Made by a program: the position numbers and the translations under genes
From: Sclerodactyla briareus
Taxonomy: Eukaryota; Echinodermata; Holothuroidea; Dendrochirotida; Sclerodactylidae
Direction of reading: 5' to 3'
DNA: 64,000 nt
Assembly (NCBI GenBank): GCA_026419785.1
Contig: JAODTK010001776.1
Location: forward strand, 346,114 to 410,113
Shown here: one piece after another, positions 1-13,084 of the stretch
Layout: each line of letters opens with the position of its first letter
How positions within the stretch are numbered: position 1 is the first letter of the stretch
Notes under the pieces: model-generated
The model's database searches: none
Told to the model about the DNA's origin: nothing
Seen by the model: only the letters and a program-made list of their open reading frames with translations

Positions 1-2060
1 ATATTATGTTGTATCCTTATATCACCTCCTAAGATTTATAACCGTTAATTTACATAGGACCTATGTCCAATGGCCAACGTACTTTTGAGTTCATGGGGCT
101 CCTACAGGTTAACGCAAATTGCCGTAACGGTAAACCAATTTCGGATATCGCACCTTTTAGATGTTAATTGATAAACATCCGTCGGGATATGGATTATAAT
201 ACATTGATCTATAATACAATCTATAATCCCCCCTAAAGTAATCACATGTATCGTCAAATATTGGCCATTATTCGCAACGTTCCATGGTGTTTTGAAACAG
301 GCTCGCTTGCCTCGCGCAGGTCGTTGACTTGCCCAACATTATAGCTCTCTATTTCACTTGCTTCGTTTGTGGAATAATTCGACTTACCTAAATAGCATGC
401 AACACATCTCAAATTCTAGGTAATTGAACATGATATGTAATGACATAGCTAATACTCTGATTAATTTTCGATATTTTGCTGCGATGAGCGCCCAATTCGA
501 TATTACAAATTCAGTTGGCAACCCCATGCCATGTGACGCTGTGGAAATTTATGAGTGCGATTTCTATTCGCTTTTTTGATTGGACCTAAAAAGCCCGTCT
601 GTTTCCCTTGTCCAATCAGAATGTTTTAACATAGGCGTTAGACCACAAAGACCCTCTGTGAACGCTCAAACTGGACCAATCGAGCTACGGAGTTTCCGCA
701 TGACCGCAATTCTTGTACACCCACCCTGCCTAAAATGGGAAATCTAACCGATTCACTATTGAGAATTCATTCGAAATATTTTTTTTCAGCCGAAAAGGCC
801 GTCGTTTCCTGGAGAAATTATCGTTTTGAATTGGACATTATGAGAAAGAGGGGACTATCTACTTTCAGTTATTGAATAACCTGGAGTGATAGCTTACCGC
901 GTTTCAGGTTTATTGCAATTCTAACGAAAAATTTGTGCCGTACATAAGGTGATTACACACTACATTATGTCTGGTATCAGCTAACAGCAAAAGCGCGATT
1001 AGTTTCCGTTATGAAGTCCAGGAAAGGTCCATAATGGCGACTTACTTACACGGCTGATACATCAACCCACATAGGATGATGTACCATGATATACCCTATG
1101 GGATAACCCTAAAACACTACACACAAACTGAGACCTCCAATGACTAATCAGCTATAGTGCTATAACCATTTCGATTAGCAACTTGTTCAATGTATGCTGC
1201 TGTCTGCTGCAAAAAACATAGCTCCTACACCCTGTGACGATACCCATCAGCCATTGAAACCGCAATGGGGTCAAATTATCCGTTGAAAAATTTGAAAAGT
1301 CACGAAAAAGCCTGAGACGGGGTGCCAAGTTTTCCTCCGATTATCTCCGCTAACAAGATGTTCACATTTGCAGTGGGGGAGTCTGGCCTCGAAATTTGGC
1401 CATGCCGCTCCCGGCCCAAATCTCGTGCAAGAGACCGAAATTACAATTCTTCATGCCTTAATCGATGGAAACCGCTGAATACAAACTAGCCGATCATGCA
1501 CTCCAGGAGAGAAGGGGGCAGGCGTGACTGGTAAATACTAATCGACAACAAATTAGAGGCCGTCCACAAGTGAACGAATTGCCAAACGTCTCCCCACGCA
1601 GTTTGAACCCTTATAAAGGAGATATTTCCTAATTATTGTCAGTTTCCTCCTCCACTATTTTATCCCTGACACTATAACTTCACACTGTAACAATTTTATT
1701 TGTATTCATGTACCAAATAGGTTGAATGTAAACCTGTGTTGATTTATTTTATCAAGACAGCGCCCTCTTACAATATTAGCGACTTAATCTCTTGGGTAAC
1801 CTGACGAAGACGTCCCTGCCCATTCGGGGGCCGCATGCTCACGACAAAACCGCCCCTCTGTTAGCCAAATCTGCTTTCTGTTATCTTTCAGTGCCCACTT
1901 TCACACATGGATAGCGTTATACATTCCAGGAGATTCCTCCTGTCTAATAGCACTGCGGAGAATCGCCTCGTGCTTTCCATGGATTCGACGGATCTAACCC
2001 GCCTCTCTTTCAGCTTCGTATACAGGTATACACGGCAAGGATACACATAGCTGCATTCTG
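1..2060. other. No gene recognised
   Basis: About 2 kb of AT-rich sequence with dense stops in all frames. I see no splice-bounded coding block, no repeat unit and no RNA gene. It could be intron or intergenic sequence. Confidence 0.6.
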
Positions 2061-2069
2061 TCCTCTCAG

Positions 2070-2112
2070 CCAGGCGCGGATCCAGAGGGGGCGACCCGGC
2101 GCCCCCCCCCTA
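2070..2112 (+). repeat. GGCGGATCC-type word next to a C run
   Basis: A CAGGCGCGGATCCAG word is followed by a short G run, a GCGACCCGGCGC block and a run of ten C. Related word-plus-run arrangements recur across the window, for example near 4.2, 6.2, 7.9, 9.4, 19.5, 24.1, 51.06 and 63.2 kb. It is probably the end of a dispersed element whose family I cannot name. Confidence 0.45.
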
Positions 2113-2295
2113 AAAATCTCGAAGAGGATATATTTTTTTTTTTGCCGGCCTGAGCCGTTGAGTTTAGAGTGACACAATTAGCCCTCTGCCATCGTGTCCC
2201 ACAGTCCTACGAAAGCCCCACTATGGGATGGGTTTGTATTGTTAGGTATTCTTAGTTGCTCCTCAAAAAGCATCGCGTATCTAGCACGGCAAACT

Positions 2296-2405
2296 CTACT
2301 ATTAGTTACGGACCGAGTGTGCAGTCGATGTCCAGGGCTATAATGATTTGACGGGCGTCTACTATTAGTTTACGGCCGAGTGTGCAGTCGATGTCCTGGG
2401 CTACT
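2296..2405. repeat. Tandem duplication, ~62 bp unit
   Basis: Two adjacent copies of a block beginning CTACTATTAGTTTACGG and containing GAGTGTGCAGTCGATGTCC start at about 2296 and 2358. They differ by a few bases only, so the duplication is recent compared with most repeats here. No function is suggested. Confidence 0.85.
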
Positions 2406-2489
2406 GATTTGCGACAACATTTTGGTGATTTCCCCACGTTATAGCGGCAACGCGCTTTTGACTGTGTGCGGCGAAACAAACATCTCTTT

Positions 2490-3740
2490 GATTGAAGAAA
2501 AATTTCCGGTCGGCAGAATTATACCATGGGCGTCCGGACCGTAATAAAAATATTAGGCACATGCCCGTTTTGTATCACTCTAAACTATTTCAATTTTTGT
2601 CTAACCAAAAAAAATCGCGTTGGAAATTGTCTTCGGTCCACAGTGAAGATGTGGACCCGACTATGGGCCGATTCGCGGATTACCCATTTTCTACGGAATT
2701 CTCGAATTTTAAAAATCGAATATCCCATAAGTGCATAATATGTTTTGCGCGCAATGTCGTTTTATCCAGGCGTTGTAGCTAAATATGCGATGTAATTCTT
2801 CGAACACTCGGATATTTAGGAGCCTTGGAGAAGACTGCCCCCCCCCCCATTTTTCTGGGGAGATGACAATCGTGAAACCCTGGGAAGGAAAAAAGCAAAG
2901 TGAAAAAATGCGTACATTTATTCGATAAAATGCCGGGAAAACATGCCAAAAATTTCGCGCGCTTCGCGCGCGCCGGTATTTCCCGATGACGACTTGTAAT
3001 TCAGGTAAAAATGTTCTGTTCTGCTCGCCCGAATTGCACTGTCCCGTAACGCCTATGACTTTTTCCCCTGCGATCCCACCAGGACTTTTCGGTAGACCCC
3101 TGAATCCCACGCAAACAAAGTAAGAGTAGAGACGGTAATAAAAAAATACAATGTTGTGATATTCGGTAAATCATCTTAGTATGCACAATGACAATGATTG
3201 TGTGTCTTTTAACCTCAATCACACATGTATAGATTGGTGCTATTGAGCTTACAAGTGCCATTTCCGTCGATTGAGGGTATGAGATTTGACATTTTCTTGC
3301 ACTTATCGCGCCAACCGATGGTGCGCTCCCTTAGATGGTCATTTGCATTCGCTTTTCAAAATGGATCGCCGCCCTTGTTGTATCTACATTGTTTTGTCCG
3401 TTACGCTGGGTACATGTCCAACGAGGATTCCTTCGGTCTATATAGCTACTTTGAAGACAATACTTGGATTTACAGTATTTGGCCATATTCTCATACGTTT
3501 CACCGGTTGCCCCCCCATGCCGCGTCACATAGGGCTTGGTCTGTTCTGTACTCTCGATTACATCAAAAATCACCCAACCCCTCTTGGAAGAATTCTGCAT
3601 CCATGCTGTCAAAGAATTGTGCTATAAGGTGCCACACTCAATTTTACTTACCAGGGGATTGAGAGACAACTACATGGCTGTTGGTGGGATCGTGTTATCC
3701 GTATTCATACATCACCAAACTGACAAAATATGACTTTTTC
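2490..3740. other. Overlapping short open frames, unsupported
   Basis: Several 60-145 codon frames overlap on both strands (plus 3225-3662 and 3286-3627; minus 2709-3110 and 3331-3612). None shows a recognised domain, splice-site pairing or codon pattern that favours one strand. A GCGCGCTTCGCGCGC palindrome sits near 2958-2975. I treat the frames as chance, but a fragment of an unknown element cannot be excluded. Confidence 0.4.
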
Positions 3741-4205
3741 ATAATTTTCTCTAATGAATTGCCCCGCATTCCCTACATCACAGGATCCTGTCCTACCTCA
3801 GTGAGGAAAGTGTTTCAGGCTTGACTTTTCTCAAATACCCATATTTACGCACGACCAAAAACACTATATTCTTGTACCCCCCCCCTTCCCGCTCCTCTCC
3901 AGAAAGTTCGACGACGTCAATTTAATTCCTTGATTCCTGGCAAATCGATGCTGTGCTCGTTGTGGGCAAAGTGGTAGACCTCTCGTGATCTCCGATGACC
4001 TTCAAATTCTTCAAAACAATTGTTCATTTCACTCATCACGATGGCGATTTATGAACAGAGGTCAAATTCCATACTCGCAGTGGACATCTTTGGTGAAGAC
4101 TTCGTCCATCACGGCACCAAAAATGTGTACATTTTGGGATCACTCCTTGCAAAATTAGTATAACGTTGAAGTGTTTATATACAGGAGCTAGTCTTAATGT
4201 ACCCC

Positions 4206-4276
4206 CAGCAGGCGGCGCCCAGGGGGGGGGGGGGGGGGGGGGGGGGCAGGGAGGGCCGGCTGCCCCCCCCCCTATG
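4206..4276 (+). repeat. Repeat end with a long G homopolymer
   Basis: A GGCGGCGCCCAGG word is followed by a run of more than 20 G, a GGCAGGGAGGGCCGGC block and a ten-C run. Overlapping poly-Gly and poly-Pro frames across it are artefacts of the homopolymer. G runs of this length are likely to be mis-sized in any assembly. Confidence 0.6.
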
Positions 4277-4540
4277 GGTTTGGGCCGAAAAAATAAATCG
4301 ACAGAAAATGAGTTTAATGCAACACGTTTTCGTCGGGGATGGGGTGAAGTGTCAAATAACGTTATCGCACTCATGTTTTTTCTATTCGTTCTCTCGAGAG
4401 CCTCCAATCGAGACTCAAACTGTTGCTGTTATAGCGTTCGCAAATGTAGCGTATGTTTACCAGTCCGTAGGATCGGGGGTGGTGTCACCCCCTCCCAAAA
4501 TTTCATGGCCGTCGGCCAATTTTCTGGCTGTCGGCAAAAA

Positions 4541-4690
4541 GGATAAGAGGAAGAAAAGAAGAGAAAAGACGAGAGGAAGAGAAGAGGAAAGAAGGAGAGG
4601 AGGAAAAGAAGAAGATGGGAAGGGAACGGATAAGGGAAGTAAGGGAGTGAGGGGAAGGCAGGGAATGGAAAGTGGAATGGAAAAAGCACA
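4541..4690 (+). repeat. Polypurine (GA-rich) tract
   Basis: About 150 bases are almost entirely A and G on the plus strand (GGAAGAAAAGAAGAGAAAAG-type). This explains the open frames rich in K, R and E on plus and in F, S, L and P on minus. Such tracts can form triplex DNA. I see no sign that it codes for a protein. Confidence 0.85.
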
Positions 4691-4699
4691 ATCTGAGCC

Positions 4700-6110
4700 A
4701 GACTTTATTATCGGCTATTTCGACTCTTGGCTCTTTATCTAATTGACCCATTCAGCGTCGGCAAGAGATGGCACGTCGGCAAAAATTGATATGTGACGGC
4801 CTGTCGCCGTCGGTTTAATTGGACGGGTGACCGGGTCTGTCGGCATTTCGGCAAAGGGGAAATGAAGGCGCACGTTAGCGTTTGACATCTATTTTGTCAT
4901 GAGTTTTTGTCATTCTTTGAACAGTTTGTTTCCTATTTGGCCCTATCTTCCAGAGATACATTCTTTCGGAGCCATGTTGCTGAAACCAATTGAGAAAAGA
5001 ATTTCCCAGACTCCAATGAAACAGTCCGGTTTTAGGCGTGCAATCATGCAGTGGCAAAGTGCAAAGTTGGAAGATTGTCTGAAATTTGTATAATGGCTGA
5101 AATTTAATCAGTTGCCCCATTGAAGTGTCCAATTATTGCGCGCTTCGCGGCGCAGTTTCTATCGGGTGCGGCTTCATACCACGATCCTGCAATGAAATCG
5201 AGCATGTTTTAGGATTCGGGCAGAATTTTTCGGCGTTTCCAAATTGAAAGGGTCCAGCGTACGTGGTGAGCAGGGCCGAGTAATTACTGAACGCCCCAGT
5301 TTTACTAAAAATATTGCACCTCTTGCCTCTTGAACGTTTCAATATTCAAAATTTTCCGAGGGAGGGGACCTCCCCTTAAATCCCTCCCCCATATCAGTTC
5401 AACCTTGCCGGATCCGTCGCATCATCTTCACCACCCCATAACTAACCCTTCGTTTGTCCCGGATTTTACCTGGTTGAGAACACTGTGATAATTATGAGCC
5501 ACCGTTTATTGATATTAGGGGAAAAGGACCCAATGTTACCCTTCAAATTCGCAGGCGCCTATTCGGCCTTAGTGTGACCACGTGGCATGCGGATCACGCC
5601 GACCCATGCCGATGTACGCCATTAGTATCTTCGAATTTGCATTAGTAACAAAAGTAACCCTGCCTACCTGTACAGACGTAGGGTACAGTTTTTCACCTGA
5701 TTTTTTTTTGTCAGGTTATCGAATGGAAATATGACCTCTGCTTGGAAAATTGTTCAGCACATTTAATTTTTCCAGAAATTTATTGATTGTGCAAAACTTC
5801 GTTGACGTAGATACACTTACAAAGTGTATAATGTGGCACCTTTTGCATCTAAGCAGTATTAATGACTCTAAAAATCGCAAAACGGGGACACCCCCTCCCC
5901 TTAGAACCTCCCCATGTCATACATCCATGCCAAATGGTGGCCCCCTCCCCCCCTATCGTAAACCCTGCGCCGCCCCTGACCACCAGGTGTATCCGCCAAA
6001 TCCATGACACATCATTTCCTGAATTCTTTGGGTTTATGCTTTTTTCAAAGCAAAATACACTATGAATGCCTTTTCCGGCCATCTGGGAGTCTCTCAGACC
6101 AGAAATTTTC
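4700..6110. other. No gene recognised; short GC palindromes
   Basis: Mostly unique sequence. A GCGCGCTTCGCGGCGC word lies at about 5138-5154. A minus-oriented C-run block (CCCCCCTATCGTAAACCCTGCGCCGCCCC) near 5945-5975 matches the block near 7864-7900. No coding exon could be supported. Confidence 0.5.
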
Positions 6111-6114
6111 TAAC

Positions 6115-6170
6115 GCGCTCCGCGCCAACTCCTCGTGGCGCTCCGCGCCAACTCCTCGTGGCGCTCCGCT
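6115..6170. repeat. 23 bp tandem repeat, 2.4 copies
   Basis: The unit GCGCTCCGCGCCAACTCCTC plus GTG starts at 6115, 6138 and 6161 (third copy partial). It resembles the GCGC(T)TCGCGC words found elsewhere. A one-copy relative (CGCTCCGCGCCAACC) lies near 7810. Confidence 0.85.
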
Positions 6171-6289
6171 TAGAATGGTCAAACAGTGATGAATCCAGGG
6201 GCGGCGCCACAGTGTGCAAGGGGGGCGGTTTCCCCCCCTATGGGGTTTTGGGCTAGCAAAAAAACCGTTTTGAACGATGTTTTTAACGC

Positions 6290-7345
6290 ACTTATTTCCG
6301 TAGGGGGGGGGGGGGTGAGGTGTCTCTAATGTTACTACTACTACTATCCAGTTTGTCGGATTCGAACAAATCTTCGTAGATGGGGGGCCAACGTTCCCCA
6401 ATCAAACCTAGTTTATTCGGTAAATGAAAACCCCCAAAATCTTCGCGCGTCATGCGCGCGCCTGCTGTGTTTTCTTCGTCATGTTTCATTTGAGCCGTTT
6501 ATATGCCACGCATCAAATGTTTAATGTACCAAACATGAAGTTCGCGGATTCTAACAAATATTCGTAGATGAAAAATGTTGTGGTGATACTCTTTAGCACT
6601 TATGTAAACAAAAACCCCAAAAAGTTGTGGTCCGTTGTCTTTTCTACATCATTTTTCATTTGATCAGATTATATGCCCAGCATGAATCTACTTGTAACTC
6701 GACAAATTCAAATTTGTCGGATTCGAACAAATCTTTGAAGATGGGGGGGGCAACGTTCCCCAATCAAATCTTTTGAAAAAGGTTGTGTAGTTATAGTTTT
6801 TACACTTATGTAAGAACGAAACCTAAAAATTTTCCCGCGCCGCTTCGCGCGCCGCTTCTGTGTTTTCTTCGTCAAATTTCATTTGACCCGATTAAATGCC
6901 CCGCATCAATTTATTGTACCAAATGAAGTTCACGGATTCAACAAATCTTCGAGAAGGGGGGGGGGGCATGTTTACTACCAATCCCCAAATGAAACATGTT
7001 TGGTGATATTTTTTAACACTGGCTTAGTAAATCAAAAACCGCCAAACTTTTCCCACCTTCGCGCGACGTCGTTGTGTTTTTTTTCTACATTAATTTCATT
7101 TTGAAAAAAAAATCCGATTTATATGCCACACGCATGAATTTATTTGTACCGAAAATCAAGTTAATCAGATTCGAACAAATCTTCAAAGATGGGGGGGGGG
7201 GCAGCGTTCCCCCAATCAACTCCTTGTGAAAAAATTAAAAAGGTTGTTGTGATAGTTTTTAAAAACACTTATGTAAGTAGAAAATCCCGAAATTTTCCGC
7301 GCGCTTCGCACGCGTGCCCTGTGTTTTCTTCAGTCCCAATTTTCA
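6290..7345 (+). repeat. Tandem array, ~175-235 bp unit, five copies
   Basis: The marker GGATTCGAACAAATCTTCG(T)AGATG recurs at about 6357, 6543, 6717, 6932 and 7167. Each unit also carries a G run, a CACTTATGTAA stretch, in most copies a CGCGCTTCGCGCGC-like palindrome, and a TGTGTTTTCTTCGTC...TTTCATTTGA block. Spacing varies because of indels and G-run length. The copies have diverged clearly, so the array is old. There are no coding frames. Confidence 0.85.
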
Positions 7346-7861
7346 TCGTGAGACCCGATGGTATGACACTATATAACTACTTGTACCGTTGGGGCTGTCG
7401 ACTTCCGAGGGAGGCGGTCATCAGTTTTCGGCTGGGGGAGCGCTTCCGGCCACCCCAGTCTGCTATTTACTCCAGCGGTTATTTATTCAAACAATCGGCA
7501 GTACAAAGCTCAATACAATCTTACGCCTTGGCCGCGTAGCGCACGGTAACTGAAGGCCTACGTTCCGATCGAGTTTTTTTTTTTTTTGTGTATGCTAATC
7601 AGTTTATTGACTGCTATGCAGTCGATGCTGGTCGTCGAGAACATCCCCTCTCCATCATAAAGTGAGGAAAGTTTCGAATAAAATAACCATTATACAAAAT
7701 GACAGGACAAAAAAGCCCACTTAAAGTTATTTTCACTGTGCGATGAAACGGGCCCAGAGAGGCGATCGCCTGTCTCTGGGAGCTTCAGATGGCAACAAAA
7801 TTTCCTTGTACGCTCCGCGCCAACCTGGGGTGGTCGCGCCGCTTGGTCGTAACGTCAGTTT

Positions 7862-7905
7862 CGCCCCCCCCCTATTGTACAACCCTGGCGCCGGCCCCTG
7901 GATGA
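7862..7905 (-). repeat. C-run repeat end, minus orientation
   Basis: Nine C, then CTATTGTACAACCCTGGCGCCGG. On the minus strand this reads as a CCAGGGGCCGGCGCCAGGG word followed by a G run. It is the reverse arrangement of the block at 6194-6240 and the same type as the one near 5945-5975. Confidence 0.5.
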
Positions 7906-7909
7906 AATC

Positions 7910-9360
7910 TCAATGCCCTTGGCCCCACACACTCCCAGACCTCGGCGCCCCCATGGCCCCTACAAGAATCTCTGGCTACGCACTGATCAGATACGTGGCC
8001 TTCAAATCAATAACAGCATATCTAGGGGAATTCAGCGCATCCCCCCCCCCCCGATTTGGGGGCTTCCGGCCCCGCGCTCCATATCTTCTCCCATTATATT
8101 ATGTTGATAATTTTTGGCGCCCCTCTAACCGAACTTCCTAGATTTCCCGCCCCTGTAGCGGCTTTTGAAAGACGTATTTGTCATGTTGTACAATCGTTTT
8201 ATCAAACGATTGAGGCCGATATGAAAGTTATGAGCTCCTAACACCTCTCCCGAAGAGGCCTTGTTACCAGTACTGCTCGTATTTCTCTGACAGACTGTCC
8301 CTTCGAATATAACGCCTACAATTATTATATACAAAATAATGTGCCTAGAGGACGGGCATAATCGTCTCAAAACCCCTTCGAGATAATGGACGGTGCCATT
8401 CGTCTGTATACGTCTCCATTCCAAGGGCGGACCCCTTCGCGATTTTGACAGTGGATTTGAGCCCCTCCCATCCAGGAAAATGCGCCCTGTAGTCCACACC
8501 CTACACCGAAGAGGGTGAACTTTTACATTCATCGTTAGTATAGGCCTACCGAAAAAATCCGCCTACGCGCGAAGAATATGGCATCTGTTTTTGTCTGCAG
8601 TGTCTCCATAAATCATGACTGCGCAAAAGATGGAACTGTCCAAAATTTCGTTATAATAATATAATCCAGGACGCACAGATTCCAAGTTGTACAAGAGTTG
8701 TGTATGTTTGCAGAATGCAGTGCACTGAGTGCGGTTGACGTTGGGTTTGTCGGATGATGATTATACTGACTGTGGTTCCGCCACTCCCATGCATGGTTTA
8801 ATACGAACATAAAGGATCCGGGTTAGATAGGTAGGCAGCGGGAGAAACAAAGACAAGAAAACTGTTACGGGGAAAATGATAGACTGAAAAGTCGACCAAC
8901 GAATTACGGCGAAAAACTGGACTAGTTGAATAGGGTACCTGCACCTGGTAACCCCCCCTCCCCCCCTTCAGTATAGGCCGAGATATGATCCGCCCTTGCT
9001 CTATTCACACTCAAGATTGAGGCAAGTTATTTTGAAACTTACATAAATGAAAAGGCCGTTTTCCATAGCCTGAAAATTATTTTCGAACCCATCTTGTTAA
9101 TTACATTGAACAAGCAGTATCGTGTCACCACATCACTCACCAGGCGCGAATAATAAACAGTTCTGTTCGTTGGAAACTACAGCCAAAAAATACCGATACC
9201 GTTACACGGTATATTGGAACTCTCTCATAGATACCGTTATGACGATATACCTACACCTCGAACCTTGAACAGAATACTGGTCACCGATTCTGTTGGGAGC
9301 TTAACGACCAGGATATGGCTACCACATCGTTATCGTAATGCACTGAGGCGGTTGTTTGTC
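7910..9360. other. No gene recognised
   Basis: A 135-codon open frame on minus (8532-8125) and shorter ones on plus lack any recognised domain, splice signal or homologous pattern. There is another C run at 8040-8052. I see nothing else that can be supported. Confidence 0.4.
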
Positions 9361-9361
9361 G

Positions 9362-9430
9362 TGACCAGGCGCGTACCGAGAGATTCGTCTGGGGGGGGGG
9401 GGGGGGTTGAGGTCGGAACTCACTAGAAGT
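9362..9430 (+). repeat. Repeat end with a G run
   Basis: CCAGGCGCGTACCGAGAGAT followed by TCGTCTGG and a run of more than ten G, then TTGAGGTCGG. It has the same layout as the other word-plus-G-run blocks. A second G run at 9595-9608 is followed by CACCCCCACACCCCCGTGGG and GTACGCC, which looks like the opposite end of a similar element. Confidence 0.45.
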
Positions 9431-10149
9431 GCGCCCTCAAAATGACCTCACCCTCCCTATCGGCAAATGAGTGCAATCTATGGGCCCCTATTCGCATGCT
9501 GCTGCAATATTCGCTAAAAAACAGTGGCAAAACCTCTACTGAACTGCAAGAAATCAGTTTTTGTGTTAGACATTTATTGATCACTTCGGTCATGGGGGGG
9601 GGGGGGGGTTCTGACAGTCACCCCCACACCCCCGTGGGTACGCCACTGGTCGTGACGTCATGCATGCAAACATCAATTGTTCGCCAGTTGCTGCTAGACG
9701 GAAAAATGAAAATGAATAAATGCCTGATTATTCGTTCAGAACGTAAAAACGAAATATTGAGGAAACAATTGACTTTCGTTAGATTTCAACATTCTGTATT
9801 CGAAAAATAAACAAGTTTGCGTGGGAATATGTGAAATCATGAAGACACTCGGCTCAGAATTCGTCCGTGCTGAAAACCAATTCCTATTTTCAGCCTGAGG
9901 GCAAGAAAGGAAAGTAGATTTCTCTTTCTGAATACCACATAGGAATAATAGCGTATCTGCCGGAGAGCTGTAGAGTCAACATCCTATTGAATACGGAATA
10001 TTGAAAAAAATAACACCACTGGAGAAATGAATCTTTTGTGAATTTGCGTAGCAAATACGGATTGAAAGGTCTCACTGCAACGTTTTCACACGATGCATGA
10101 ACACCGCTGTATTCAGATATATAATTCATGTCGCGTTTGTTCAACTTCG

Positions 10150-10235
10150 TGCTAGCCCGGGGTTGAGTGGTTAAGAGGCCTAGTAATCAACATTCGAAAT
10201 AAGGGATCAGGGTCCAGCAGGGTACTTTAAAATCG
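10150..10235 (+). repeat. Possible tRNA-like SINE head (weak)
   Basis: GGTTGAGTGGTTAAGAGGC resembles the A-box half of a class II (Leu/Ser) tRNA. About 45 bases on, GGGATCAGGGTCC is a poor B-box. I cannot fold a convincing cloverleaf and see no A-rich tail. It may be a decayed tRNA-derived repeat or chance. Confidence 0.3.
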
Positions 10236-11059
10236 GAGACCCCTGGTTTGTGAAGAATATGCATGCGAACGAGGTTATTTTAGAGGATAGGGGTTCTGAT
10301 AACTTTCTCGACTTCTGCATTGAGGAGGATCAGAGCTTCAAATGAGAAAATCAACCCAAAGGCTATAAAACCTAGCTTATAAGCATTACTACATACACCG
10401 CGAGTGTCACTCCAGTCTGCCAACAAAACATTACAAACTACCCGCTGCATTTATCAGTTAGGCCTACCTAAATGTGGCCATTGAAGACCCCCGGGGTTAT
10501 CCCCCCTCCCCCCCCCCCCAAATAGCCCCTGGTTTATACAATTTCATCAGGACCTGGGGTAATTGACATATTTTAGGAGGCTAATATCCCCTGGGCCCCC
10601 ACTTATCGTGAACCCTGAATCAAACACCTATGGCTCAATTCATGACCCGGTTCACATTGAGTTGGGCCGCAGTATACACTCTATACCCACTATAGGGACT
10701 ATGCGAAAAATTGCTTCACCGTCCCCTACTGGGATGACAAGTTTTGATAGAGTTATTCAAGGCTGCGATATGGGGGGGGGGGGAGAGGGGGTGACGGCGT
10801 TCCCCAATATTTTGGTTGACGGGGACGCACTGTCATTTGTCCCCCCCCCCCAATATTTGAGCCCGACTGCTATTTCGCTGACACTGTTTTTCCGACATAT
10901 CCAGCAGCAACCGCGTTTAAACAAATGCAAAAATGACCCAAATTGACACGTTGAGAGTGAATTTTGCGCTCCATCATCCAAATTTTTGCGCGCAAATTCC
11001 TGAATTACTCTAGGTTGTCCTTAATTATCACTGAACATGTATTCACCTAATCGTTTGCA

Positions 11060-11665
11060 TAAGACTGAGGCACGGGAGGTTGGCGCGACGGGGGTAGGTC
11101 TACCACCTGACGGATCTGTGATTTTCATGGGTGCGACCACGTGTTTAAAGTTGGGTGCACGTGCACATACTATCACTATGAGGCACACGGTGCGGCATCG
11201 AAATGCGGCCAGGGTACGCCACAAAATTGCGTTGTCAAAAAGACATGATTAAAAATTCAAGTGAGGAGACGGCTAAGTTTCGAATATTTCCTAAATTTCC
11301 GATGGATGCCCAAAAGTATATTCTTTGTTGTTTTTGAAGGGGGTTGAGGCTACGGGTAGCTACACCTGGCGGACCTGTGGATTTGTAGGCATATATATGG
11401 TCAATTTGCAAATTTAATAATAAAGTATCAGCATCAATTTCGGGCGGTGCGATTACTTGTTTGGAATTGGGTGCGTACACACGGTGCGGGTGGAACCCCT
11501 CAAAAACAGCCATCCGAAGATTCGGGCCAGGGTGACGCCACGATTCGGGCAAAGACATAATTCAAATTCATTTGAAGCACGTTTATAATCCAAGATTGCC
11601 TACTTTTCGATGGAAGGTCCAAAGTTTAAAATTTTCGCAAGCGCTTCGCGCGCAGATTCTGTTTT
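11060..11665 (+). repeat. Dispersed repeat, two tandem half-units; partner at 59.1-59.5 kb
   Basis: Two diverged ~300 bp units each contain a GACC(T)GTG-ATTT block, a GGTGCG..CA.GTGTTT..TTGGGTGC block, CACACGGTGCGG, and an AAGACATGATTAAAAATTCA / AAGACATAATTCAAATTCAT block. The second unit ends in AAAATTTTCGCAAGCGCTTCG. The same blocks in reverse order and complement occupy 59075-59530, showing a dispersed family. I do not recognise the class. Confidence 0.75.
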
Positions 11666-12426
11666 ACCCTGGTTATACTCTTTGGCCACCTGTCTGGCCT
11701 TATTGGAAGTGTCCCTCCCTTGCGCATGTGGTCCGCCAAGGAGATACCAATGGGGGCCGTACTCTTTGAGTAAAAAACCTCAGGCCTATCTAATTTATAG
11801 GTCAGAGAGGGGACAATGCAATGTCGTTGGTCAAATTGGATCCTGCAAAATTTTCGCGCCTCGCGCGAACGTAGTGGTTGTTGACATTGCCCATTGCCAT
11901 TGCTCTTTTCATGACCCGTAACCTCACTTGCATCGTATTTTAGATGTCAGCAGCCAACGCAAAACTTAGTCCCTAAGGCGATAGGTTTTTGGAGAACCTT
12001 TCCTTACATAAAATTTAGTTACAATTTTAGGGTGCCTGCCCGTGGCGTCGTGCCCATTGGGGCCCGGGCCAGCCCCAAAATTTTGTCAGAGGCGTCGTGG
12101 ACTATATGTGTGTAGACCATGGTTCCCAACCCTTTCCCTCTTCGCCTCTGGCATAACTAGCTTTTTCCCTCTGACTGTGTCTGATACTACCAACAGAGAA
12201 TTCCATAGCGGAGGGTCCACGTAATTAAAAAATATTACAGTCGGCCTACAATCTGCCGCTCCAACAACCCCTCCCCCCCCCCTCCCTCCATTGGATTCAT
12301 AAACAGGAACTGGCACATCTTGAAAAGTCCTGAAATTTGTTCCCCTCTGGTTGGGAACCACCGGTGTAGACTATATAGTCAATTGTTTTTTTGACATCGT
12401 GGCGGATGCCCCCTCTTCCACTGGAG

Positions 12427-12960
12427 CATCATTATGACCGAACATCAGCACTGTGCACCAAAATTTGTAGGAGGAGAAGCATTTTGCGTGATTTCACATG
12501 ATGGGGCCCTAGGGCCCAAGTGGGACCTTGGACCAAAATTCCTGAACACCCGAAGGTACGGCTATCAGACCATCATTATGACCGAACATCAGCACTGTGC
12601 ACCAAAATTTGTAGGAGGAGAAGCATTTTGCGTGATTTCACATGATGGGCCCGTAGGGCACACACTGGGCCTTGAGCCAAAAATTCCGAATCAATCCTAA
12701 TGGCCACTACCCAAAGGACCAGTACATGTAACTTTAAATGAATCAGTTGAGCTCGTAAGATGTTATCCATTTCAAGCACCATTGTGGTGTCAATTCATAA
12801 AATGGCCATAGGGCCCAAGTGAACCTTGGACCAAAATTTTCCTGAACACCCTCAAGGTAACGGCTATCAACCATCATTATGACCGAACATCAGCAGCTGG
12901 GCATCAAAATTTGTAGGAGGAACAAGCCATTGGCCGTGCGTGATTTACATCGATGGGGCC
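12427..12960 (+). repeat. Tandem array, ~143 bp unit, ~4 copies
   Basis: CATCATTATGACCGAACATC begins units at about 12428, 12570 and 12872, with a degenerate copy between the last two. Units one and two agree almost base for base over CACCAAAATTTGTAGGAGGA and GAAGCATTTTGCG. Later ones carry indels. Open frames here (for example plus 12434-12700) simply follow the repeat. Confidence 0.9.
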
Positions 12961-13084
12961 CTAGGACCGCCCACAAGGGCCGTGGGTCCAAACTTCCGGT
13001 GAACAACCCAGATGACCCTTCACTTGGCCATCCTTGTGACCAGTTTCATCACTATGATCTCGAACACCGTAGGAGGCAGTAGCA

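Noticed and set aside
4429..4742. Long frames over the polypurine tract (K/R/E-rich on plus, F/S/L-rich on minus)
   Set aside because: Low-complexity composition explains the lack of stops; no domain or splice context.
10150..10235. Functional tRNA-Leu or tRNA-Ser gene
   Set aside because: Only an A-box-like stretch is good; the B-box is poor and no cloverleaf can be drawn.
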